Assembly: GCA_947165805.1 (NCBI GenBank)
Contig: CAMVBT010000033.1
Coordinates: 1-12,968 of the forward strand
DNA length: 12,968 nucleotides
Origin: an uncultured Clostridia bacterium
GTDB lineage: Bacteria; Bacillota; Clostridia; Oscillospirales; Ruminococcaceae
Direction: 5' to 3'
A model generated the notes under the pieces. The model did not search any database, was not told where the DNA came from, and saw nothing but the letters and a program-made list of their open reading frames with translations. Position numbers and translations under genes: made by a program. This document shows, piece after piece, positions 1 through 5,895 of the stretch. How positions within the stretch are numbered: the first letter of the stretch is position 1; every line of letters begins with the position of its first letter.

Positions 1-152
1 TAGAACTTTGTGCCGTGCTCCTTTGACCCTGCTGCAAGCTCCGTCACATCTATGCGGGCTGTCATGGACACCGAACACTTGCAGTCCTCGGTGAAGTGGC
101 GGTAAACGCCCTTGCGGTAATACTTTTCCCTGTCTATCACTTTGTAATCCAT
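1..152 (-). CDS. Chloramphenicol acetyltransferase-like protein (N-terminal part, cut by window edge)
   Basis: Only the first 50 codons are in the window. The protein begins MDYKVIDREKYYRKG and continues with SVSMTARIDVTEL and, after a few residues, KFY. This matches the N-terminus of the trimeric type-A chloramphenicol O-acetyltransferases, which open with an 'IDRE.. RK' block and a 'T.. DIT.L' strand and then KFYPA. The family transfers acetyl from acetyl-CoA to chloramphenicol, but many clostridial homologues have no proven substrate. The catalytic His lies near the C-terminus, outside the window, so activity cannot be judged. The ATG at 152-150 is preceded by a strong AGGGGGG ribosome site at about 161-167. 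It starts 16 nt after the exporter stop codon, so the two genes are probably cotranscribed. Family assignment is fairly secure; substrate is unknown. Confidence 0.8.
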   Translation of the reverse strand, partial: MDYKVIDREKYYRKGVYRHFTEDCKCSVSMTARIDVTELAAGSKEHGTKF

Positions 153-168
153 TGTTTTGTCCCCCCTG

Positions 169-1566
169 TCATACATTGTTCATCTCCGTCAGGTTGCGCA
201 GCCACAGCTCGCGTTTGAGCCAGAAATGGAACACCACAATTTTCACTATATCGAGCAGCTTCACGCAAAGATACATCATCACGGGGCTTATGTCCGTGCA
301 GAGTCCGAGTATGAACACTAAAGGCATCATCACGGCAAGCGTTATCACCGAGTCCGTGCAGGCTCCCATTTTCGTGTCACCGCCCGCGCGCGAGACCGCT
401 ACCTGCGCGTTCAGATACACCCATACCGGCATGAAGAACGACATCAGTATGACCATGTCGCGGCATATACTGACCGCTCCCTCGCTCAGCCTGCCGAATA
501 CGAGCGGGACTATCAGAGTTGTCGCGAAGCCGAACAGCGCCATGAATACGCCGAACACCGCCCCTCCCGACAGCAGCCACGTTTTCTCCCTGCGGGCGCG
601 TTCGAGGTCGCCCTCGCCCAGCGTCCTGCCGAGTATGACTCCCGTAGCGGAGTAAATGCCTCCGAACGCCACAAAGAACAGATTGGCTATCGTAAAGCTC
701 GATGCCATGCCGGAAACGACCTCGGCTCCTCCCCTGCCGTTGTATATCGCTGTGGTCACTGTCTCCGACAGTATCCACACCATTTCACAGAACAGGACGA
801 GCGAGCCCTTTTTCAACATCTTCAAAAACAGCCTGCCGTTTACCGCGAACAGCTTCCTTATCCCTACCGCGAATTCGGGCTTCGTCTTTATGTATATCAC
901 CATAAATATGACAAATTCCAGTATGCGGGCTATCACGGTCGCGGCGGCGGCTCCGCGCACTCCGAGAGCCGGAAAGCCGAGATTGCCGTATATCAGCAGC
1001 CAGTTGAACAGCGTGTTCGTGAGCGTCGCGACTACCGTGACGACCAGCGGGGTCTTCACTCTGCCGAGATCGCGCAGGGAGCTCGCTATGCACATCGACA
1101 TCATCATCGGTATGCCCATGAAAAACATGATGTTTATATACTGCACCGCTTCGTCAAGTATCGGATCCGCCTCGGTGTTGCCTATGAGCATCAGGGAGAG
1201 CACCTCCCGCGGGAACACAAGGCACACCAGAATATACGGCACGAACGCCGCGAAGCTCATTATCAGCTTGAACAGGAACGCCTGCTTCATTCCGTCGGGG
1301 TCCTTGGCTCCGAAATACTGCGTCATGAATATCCCGCCCGCCATACATATCGCGTTCAGATAAACCATGAACACGAAAAGCACCTGCCCGGCCACGTTTA
1401 CGCCGGACATGGAAATATCCCCGAGCCCCGAGACCATGAAGTTGTCTATCAGTGACACAAGGCTCTGTATGAGCGACTGGAGCATTATCGGCACCGCAAG
1501 CGCGAGGGCTCCGCCGTAGAATTTCGCCGGGCCGAACAGTTTGCCCGGTTCTTTTGTCTTTATCAG
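169..1566 (-). CDS. MATE family multidrug efflux transporter, probable non-AUG start
   Basis: This is a 12-helix inner-membrane exporter of the MATE (MatE/NorM/DinF-like) family, which expels cationic drugs or metabolites using a Na+ or H+ gradient. Family hallmarks are the N-terminal block VPIMLQSLIQSLVSLIDNFM, repeated glycine-rich hydrophobic helices, and the mid-protein stretch on AYNGRGG-like and SGMASSF sequence characteristic of the second half-bundle. The first ATG, GTG or TTG in frame is GTG at 1494-1492 (441 aa). The frame, however, continues upstream into a typical MATE leader, reading KLFGPAKFYGGALALA directly before VPIM, as far as an AGGGAAGG ribosome site at 1580-1573. I therefore place the start at CTG 1566-1564, 6 nt after that site, giving 465 aa; ATT at 1569 and ATA at 1563 are alternatives. 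It is the first gene of the leftward unit, driven by the promoter at 1608-1636. Family is very likely; exact start and substrate are uncertain. Confidence 0.9.
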   Translation of the reverse strand: MIKTKEPGKLFGPAKFYGGALALAVPIMLQSLIQSLVSLIDNFMVSGLGDISMSGVNVAGQVLFVFMVYLNAICMAGGIFMTQYFGAKDPDGMKQAFLFKLIMSFAAFVPYILVCLVFPREVLSLMLIGNTEADPILDEAVQYINIMFFMGIPMMMSMCIASSLRDLGRVKTPLVVTVVATLTNTLFNWLLIYGNLGFPALGVRGAAAATVIARILEFVIFMVIYIKTKPEFAVGIRKLFAVNGRLFLKMLKKGSLVLFCEMVWILSETVTTAIYNGRGGAEVVSGMASSFTIANLFFVAFGGIYSATGVILGRTLGEGDLERARREKTWLLSGGAVFGVFMALFGFATTLIVPLVFGRLSEGAVSICRDMVILMSFFMPVWVYLNAQVAVSRAGGDTKMGACTDSVITLAVMMPLVFILGLCTDISPVMMYLCVKLLDIVKIVVFHFWLKRELWLRNLTEMNNV

Positions 1567-1572
1567 AATTAT

Positions 1573-1580
1573 CCTTCCCT
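1573..1580 (-). promoter_or_regulatory. Ribosome binding site that argues for a non-AUG start of the MATE gene
   Basis: On the minus strand AGGGAAGG lies just ahead of the codons ATA, ATT, CTG and ATA in the exporter frame, with no ATG, GTG or TTG before the upstream in-frame TGA. There is no comparable site ahead of the GTG at 1494. The leader also contains two GCCCAAAA copies (about 1581-1597) immediately upstream. Confidence 0.6.
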
Positions 1581-1607
1581 TTTGGGCTTTTTGGGCTGCG
1601 TTACGTC

Positions 1608-1636
1608 ATTATAGTACAAAACGGTGGGTTTGTCAA
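1608..1636 (-). promoter_or_regulatory. Consensus sigma-A promoter for the MATE/acetyltransferase unit
   Basis: On the minus strand TTGACA (1636-1631) and TATAAT (1613-1608) are separated by exactly 17 nt, matching the housekeeping sigma-70/sigma-A consensus at all twelve positions. Transcription would start near 1601 and give a leader of about 35 nt before the proposed CTG start. I see no clear operator palindrome. Such a perfect promoter suggests strong basal expression unless a repressor is supplied elsewhere. Confidence 0.85.
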
Positions 1637-1772
1637 GTTATTTATGCGGGCAATGTTATTCTGTGTTGACACGCTGCGTTCATGTGACAGCTGATAATAT
1701 TGATCTTCTTCTCCGGTGCTGTACCGACAATACAGCATCATGACAAGACTTTTTTCTTCATATCCCTGACAT

Positions 1773-1922
1773 TCATCTGGTCAGAATTGACTTTGTCACC
1801 GATCCCAGATATCTTTTTCTATGCTCTTCCTTAAGATTTAAAAACTCATTGAACGTATCCGGGAACCCTATCGTCTGTCCGCCCGATGCCGCGAAGCCCG
1901 GTATCGTTTCAGCGTTTTTCAC
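1773..1922 (-). pseudogene. Unrecognised 49-codon coding fragment, probable gene remnant
   Basis: The minus strand has an open frame from GTG (1922-1920) to TGA (1775-1773). Its translation looks protein-like rather than random: PGFAASGGQTIGFPDTFNEF followed by a basic-acidic helix-like stretch containing EEHRKRY. The open frame extends further upstream to about position 1998 without a better start, and there is no ribosome site ahead of the GTG; a poly-T run sits there instead. The simplest reading is the C-terminal end of a gene whose front has been deleted. I do not recognise the family. A short genuine peptide gene is less likely because of the missing ribosome site. Confidence 0.3.
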
Positions 1923-1924
1923 AG

Positions 1925-1960
1925 AAAAAAAACACACACCTGTCGGACGATTCCGGCAGG
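1925..1960 (-). terminator. Candidate rho-independent terminator, minus strand
   Basis: Bases 1939-1947 (CCTGTCGGA) pair with 1952-1960 (TCCGGCAGG) around a four-base CGAT loop: nine pairs with one G-T. Read on the minus strand the stem is followed by TGTGTG and then eight Ts (complement of A1925-1932). The six-nt gap before the T-run makes it weaker than a classic terminator. Nothing intact now lies upstream of it on that strand, so it may be left over from a lost gene. On the plus strand there is no T-run, so it does not serve as a rightward terminator. Confidence 0.5.
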
Positions 1961-2042
1961 GGTCTGTTAATTTGTAAAGCGATTTTTGCAGGTTTCAGAA
2001 AGCTGTCACCGAATTTTCATCAAACCATCACAAAACAGGGCA

Positions 2043-2070
2043 TTTTTGTAACGGTTTTTGAACGGTTTGT
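2043..2070 (+). repeat. 11-bp-spaced direct repeats upstream of the operon promoter (candidate operator)
   Basis: AACGGTTT occurs at 2050-2057 and again at 2061-2068, exactly 11 bp apart, so both lie on the same face of the helix. Including flanks, the stretch reads as TTTTTGTAACGG, TTTTTGAACGG, TTTG. The repeats occupy the place of a -35 box, which is otherwise absent, and the last copy ends 6 bp before the -10. Known SARP activators bind heptamer direct repeats at 11-bp spacing, about 8 bp from the -10. The response regulator at 12157-12858 in this operon has a SARP-like output domain, so it is a candidate ligand; that link is inference. Confidence 0.45.
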
Positions 2071-2071
2071 A

Positions 2072-2080
2072 TGATATAAT
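2072..2080 (+). promoter_or_regulatory. Extended -10 promoter of the signalling operon
   Basis: TATAAT at 2075-2080 is preceded by TG at 2072-2073, giving the extended -10 form TGnTATAAT. No good -35 lies 16-18 bp upstream; the nearest TTGAAC and TTGTAA are wrongly spaced. This suggests either extended -10 recognition or activator dependence. Transcription would start near 2087, about 30 nt before the first gene. Confidence 0.65.
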
Positions 2081-2117
2081 ATGATGATCGGAAAAATGCC
2101 GAAAGGAGAAATGCGGT

Positions 2118-2948
2118 TTGACAGCACATTCCAAAAAATATACAGATCCCGGACCGAAATATGACTTCCGGCCGATAGAGTTCGACGGGATAGCCAACGC
2201 GCGGGAATTCTACGGGTACATAAACGGTGACGGACGACGGATAAGACCATGGTCGCTGATACGCTCCGGACATCTTCACGACGCGTCGCCGAAAGATACA
2301 GAGCTGCTTGCGGGAGCTTACAGGCTCGGCGCGATAATTGATCTGCGTTCGGAGGAAGAGATCGATGAAAAGCCGGATCATACCGTTCCCGAAGCGAAAT
2401 ACATACACCTGCCGGTGCTCGATGTGCCTTCGGGACATGATGCGGAAAACGAGCCCGACCCCGGCAGGCGGCTGCACTTCCTTGCTTCCGCGGGTCTTGC
2501 CGCCGACACGGAAATGTACACGAAGCTCATATCCGGAGACAGATCAAAGACGGCGTTCAGGCAGTTTTTCGGGCTCCTGCTCGAAAACGGCGGCAGGAGA
2601 GCCGTATTGTTCCACAGCGCGAGCGGCAAGGACCGCGCGGGTGTGGCGGCGGCGCTGCTGCTTGCCCTGCTCGGATTTGAAGATAAATATATAATTGCCG
2701 ATTATCTGTACACAAACACGGCCAACGGGAGCCTCATACGGCACGATGTGGCCGCGGTGACGGAATACACCTCCGATAAGAACGAGCTTGAACGTGTGCG
2801 GCGGATAAACGGCGTGCAGGCGTATCTGCTCGAATTCGTACTGTCGAAGATACGGATAGAATACGGCTCCGTGACAGCCTTCGCGAAGGAGTCATACGGG
2901 CTTTCCGATAATGATATTAAGGGTCTGAAGCGGATATATCTGAAATAA
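2118..2948 (+). CDS. Tyrosine-protein phosphatase-like protein (PF13350 type) with Cys-to-Ser in the active site
   Basis: The 276-residue protein follows the Y_phosphatase3 layout of bacterial and fungal tyrosine/dual-specificity phosphatases: an N-terminal RSGHL block (residues about 51-55), LRSEEE, HLPVL, then the P-loop region VLFHSASGKDRAGVAAALLL and a downstream ADYLYTN block. The family P-loop is normally HC-TAGKDRTG, with Cys as the nucleophile; here the codon is AGC (2616-2618), making Ser167, while Arg173 is kept. Family knowledge predicts no normal hydrolysis but retained phosphosubstrate binding. The TTG start at 2118 is chosen because AGGAG (2104-2108) stands 9 nt upstream; the ATG at 2111 is too close to that site and its frame ends after 18 codons. 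No signal peptide or membrane segment is visible, so it should be cytoplasmic. First gene of the operon; the next starts 22 nt after its stop. The fold call is strong; whether it has any activity is open. Confidence 0.88.
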   Translation: MTAHSKKYTDPGPKYDFRPIEFDGIANAREFYGYINGDGRRIRPWSLIRSGHLHDASPKDTELLAGAYRLGAIIDLRSEEEIDEKPDHTVPEAKYIHLPVLDVPSGHDAENEPDPGRRLHFLASAGLAADTEMYTKLISGDRSKTAFRQFFGLLLENGGRRAVLFHSASGKDRAGVAAALLLALLGFEDKYIIADYLYTNTANGSLIRHDVAAVTEYTSDKNELERVRRINGVQAYLLEFVLSKIRIEYGSVTAFAKESYGLSDNDIKGLKRIYLK

Positions 2949-2970
2949 CGCGGCAGAAGGAGAAAAATCT

Positions 2971-5895
2971 ATGAATAACAAACTCAAAGGTCTTGGCAGA
3001 TCTACACTTCGGACACTCGTGATAAGTGTCATTGTCATCATATTCTTTGTAGGTGTGATATTGTTCTATTACAATATGGTCTATACAAGAGAACGCGAGA
3101 TCATAATCAAGAACGGAGAAACATCTGCCATGCAGACTGTTTCCGAATTCAACGACTACCTTTCGACAAGCCTTGACGCAATAAAGATGACCGCGTACAC
3201 GCTTGACGGTATGCTTACCGACGGAAAGAGCGATGATAAGATACTCGATTATCTGGTGGGGCAGTCCAATGCCATAATGAACACCGTATTTGAGAACACA
3301 ACCGGAATGTACGGCTACATAAACGGTAAATTTGTCTCCGGCTCCAACTGGACGCCGCCCGACGATTTCGTAGCAACGGAGCGTCCGTGGTACATAAAGG
3401 CTATGAAAAGCGGCGGAGAGATCGCGACGATCGAGCCGTATCTTGATGCGCAGACAGGAAATATGATGATGGCGCTCGCAAAGACACTTTGCGACGGCAA
3501 GAGCGTTGTCGCGTTCGATATGACTCTGGAGAAGATCCAGTCAATAACCGAAGACGCGGTAAAATCCGATCAGGCGGATATCGAGTTTATCATCGACGGG
3601 AACGGTTCCGTCATAGCACATTCCGACAAGTCTGAGCTGAACAGTAACTACGGAAGCGAGAGCGGAACTCTCGGCGCGGCGATATATGAAGCGCTCGGTT
3701 CCGCGAAGGAAAACTATTTCGAGATCAGGCACGCTCCCTTCAGTTACATAGTTTATACAACAAGGATACAGAACGACTGGATATGCGTTTCCGTGAAGAA
3801 TACGACCAGCGTGTTCACGTCTATAACCTTTATCCTTCTCATCACTATCGCCGTCGTGATAGCGATAGTCACGACAGTCGCGGGTATCTCGGTCAATTCG
3901 GCAAGGCACAGCATCATTGCGGAGCGCCTGAGCAAGCAGCTTTCCTCGACCGCGGATATCTACATCTCGCTGCATGAGATAGATTTCGTGACTGATACAT
4001 TTGTGGAAGTCATGAACAGCAAGGTCGAAGCGTCGAAGATGATCGGCGAGACAAGAAACAACTGTCAGCAGATGATACGCACGATAATGACGAAATCCTC
4101 CGACGAATCGACGCGCAACAGCATACTCGATTTCGTGGATTTCACCAAGCTCGACGAGCGGCTGAAAGACCGCAACACGATAACGACGGAGTTTTTGAGC
4201 GCGGACGGCAAATGGCGCAAAGCGCGCTACATAGTCTCCGGAAGACTCGCCGACGGGCGCGTTTCAAACGCGATGTATCTTATCGAGGACATAGACGCGG
4301 AGAAACGCGACAGAGATAAGATGCAGGACACCGCAAAGCTGCTCACCGCGCAGCTCGGCTGTCTCGCAAACATCTACACCTCCGTTCACGATGTCGATAT
4401 CCCGCATGATTCGTTCACAATAATCAAGATGAACGATTCCGTTGTACAGACCGCGATAGGAAATGATGTACAGCACGCGCAGCAGGTCCTTCGCGGCGCG
4501 ATGACAAAGCTGACCGACAAAAGCTGTCTCAATGAAGTTCTGGAGTTCATTGAGTTTTCAAATGTCGAGAAAAATGTAGCCGAGACCGGCACCGCGACGA
4601 TCGAGTTCATCAATTCGAGAGGAAAATGGTGCAGAGGCAGATTTATCGTCGCGGAACGCACCGAGGACGGCGGGCTTTCGCACGTTATATGGGCGGTCGA
4701 GAATATCGACTCGGAGAAGCGGACCCGCGTCGAGCTCGCGGAGACCGCAAAGGAGCTCAACTACCGCATTTCCTCTATTGCCGACATTTATCTTACGGCA
4801 CATGAGATAGATCTTACGACCGATAAATTCATTGAGCTGAAGTCGAACAGCAGTCTTGTGAACGATATAATGTCCGAGTCACACGACAACGCGCGTGAAA
4901 CGCTCCATACGATAATGGAGTCCGTTACCGACGAGTCGTACCGTGACCGCGCGCTTGGATTCACCAATCTCGATACCATATCCAAACGCCTTCACAACAG
5001 AAACACCATATCGTTTGAGTTCCTGAACAAGGACAAACAGTGGCGCCGCGGAAGATTCGTCGCGTCAAGACGTGACGAGAGAGGCCGTCTCACCCACGTT
5101 TTGTGGCTGTCCGAGGACATAGACGCGGAGAAACAGAAGCGCGACAAGCTGATAGATATGTCCGAGCGCGCGGTCGCTGCGAGCGAAGCCAAATCGGCGT
5201 TCCTTTCGAGCATTTCCAACGGCATACGCACTCCTCTTAACTCCGTTCTTGAAACGAATGAGATCATACGCCGCGACAGCACCGACGGGCATATCCTCGA
5301 GTGTTCCGAGAAGATACGCAGAGACGGCGGCGAGCTTCTCGGCATGATAAACGATATCTTAGACTACTCGGCGCTCGAGTCCGGCAAGTTCGAGCTTGCA
5401 GATGCCGAATATGACCCGGCGGAGATGATCGGCGAACTTGCCGGAATGATACGGCAGAAAGCCGATGAAAAGCACCTGGCTTTCTATACGGACATAAAAG
5501 GCGAGCTCCCCGCAGCTCTTCGCGGCGACTGTCTGCGGATAAAGCAGATATTGACAAATCTGCTCACAAACGCGGTCAAGTACACGCAGAAGGGCTCGGT
5601 AACGCTGAGCGTGCGCTGTGAGAATATACCCGACGAGCCCGGATATGTTATGCTGAAAGCCGCGGTGATGGATACCGGTATCGGTATGAAGCACGAGGCT
5701 CTCGAACGGCTCATCTCCGATGACGGCGCCGGGAACGGCATAGGCATCGGCATTACAAAGAAGCTGCTGAAAATGATGGACTCCGGGCTTGAGACAGAGA
5801 GCGTGTATGACCTCGGCTCGAAGTTCTCGTTCGAGCTCAAACAGGCTGTGGCCGGCACCGGGACCGACAGCTCCGAAAAGGAGAAGAACGCATGA
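2971..5895 (+). CDS. Membrane Cache/PAS-repeat histidine kinase homologue lacking the phospho-acceptor His (pseudokinase)
   Basis: 974 residues. Order: short cytoplasmic start, TM1 (about 14-35), an extracytoplasmic double-Cache-like sensor (about 40-275, with ATERPWYIKAM typical of dCache), TM2 (about 283-306), three 138-residue PAS-like modules (320-733), then HisKA and HATPase regions. The H-box, normally FLSNMSHEIRTP, reads FLSSISNGIRTP: residue 750 is Asn (AAC, 5218-5220) and the following Glu is Gly. The N-box (TNLLTNAVKYT) and G1 (DTGIGM) remain, but the F-box and about ten residues of the ATP lid are missing and G2 reads GNGIGIGI. There is no receiver or HPt. Autophosphorylation in the usual way should be impossible. 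AAGGAGA (2957-2963) precedes the ATG; the stop overlaps the next start by 4 nt (ATGA). Its N-terminal 750 residues align with the next gene without net indels, so it may act as a sensory or inhibitory heterodimer partner; that role is inferred. Confidence 0.93.
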   Translation: MNNKLKGLGRSTLRTLVISVIVIIFFVGVILFYYNMVYTREREIIIKNGETSAMQTVSEFNDYLSTSLDAIKMTAYTLDGMLTDGKSDDKILDYLVGQSNAIMNTVFENTTGMYGYINGKFVSGSNWTPPDDFVATERPWYIKAMKSGGEIATIEPYLDAQTGNMMMALAKTLCDGKSVVAFDMTLEKIQSITEDAVKSDQADIEFIIDGNGSVIAHSDKSELNSNYGSESGTLGAAIYEALGSAKENYFEIRHAPFSYIVYTTRIQNDWICVSVKNTTSVFTSITFILLITIAVVIAIVTTVAGISVNSARHSIIAERLSKQLSSTADIYISLHEIDFVTDTFVEVMNSKVEASKMIGETRNNCQQMIRTIMTKSSDESTRNSILDFVDFTKLDERLKDRNTITTEFLSADGKWRKARYIVSGRLADGRVSNAMYLIEDIDAEKRDRDKMQDTAKLLTAQLGCLANIYTSVHDVDIPHDSFTIIKMNDSVVQTAIGNDVQHAQQVLRGAMTKLTDKSCLNEVLEFIEFSNVEKNVAETGTATIEFINSRGKWCRGRFIVAERTEDGGLSHVIWAVENIDSEKRTRVELAETAKELNYRISSIADIYLTAHEIDLTTDKFIELKSNSSLVNDIMSESHDNARETLHTIMESVTDESYRDRALGFTNLDTISKRLHNRNTISFEFLNKDKQWRRGRFVASRRDERGRLTHVLWLSEDIDAEKQKRDKLIDMSERAVAASEAKSAFLSSISNGIRTPLNSVLETNEIIRRDSTDGHILECSEKIRRDGGELLGMINDILDYSALESGKFELADAEYDPAEMIGELAGMIRQKADEKHLAFYTDIKGELPAALRGDCLRIKQILTNLLTNAVKYTQKGSVTLSVRCENIPDEPGYVMLKAAVMDTGIGMKHEALERLISDDGAGNGIGIGITKKLLKMMDSGLETESVYDLGSKFSFELKQAVAGTGTDSSEKEKNA
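3928..5169 (+). repeat. Three tandem 138-residue PAS-like modules within the pseudokinase
   Basis: Three copies begin at residues 320, 458 and 596, each opening with an IY..xHExD-type segment (DIYISLHEID, NIYTSVHDVD, DIYLTAHEID) and closing with an EDIDAEKR-type segment at residues 439, 577 and 715. Both markers repeat at exactly 138 residues. The inner strand pattern W+R.RFI......G...VLW and the closing helix are PAS-like. The ligand is unknown. The modules are diverged from each other, so the duplication is old. Confidence 0.85.

Larger units (their letters stand above)
1637..2045. other. Divergent intergenic region, mostly without recognisable genes
   Basis: Between the leftward exporter promoter and the rightward operon promoter I find no intact gene. 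Open frames on either strand are short and lack ribosome sites. The region contains a probable decayed coding fragment (1773-1922, minus) and a hairpin with a U-tract (1925-1960, minus), described separately. Composition is more AT-rich than in the flanking genes. 1637-1772 shows nothing I can name. Confidence 0.5.

Noticed and set aside
1666..1700. TTGACA with a downstream GATAAT on the plus strand, possible rightward promoter.
   Set aside because: The spacer is 21 nt, too long for sigma-A, and no gene follows in reasonable distance.
1601..1741. A 46-residue minus-strand frame starting MMLYCRYSTGEEDQ that faintly recalls the N-terminus of serine recombinases (YCR.S motif).
   Set aside because: It has no ribosome site, contains the exporter promoter, lacks any recombinase sequence beyond the first motif, and ends after 46 codons. 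Chance or a very old remnant; not supportable as a feature.
1886..2074. A plus-strand 62-codon frame starting MPRSPVSFQRF in the intergenic region.
   Set aside because: It runs through the hairpin and the promoter repeats, has no ribosome site and no protein-like pattern.
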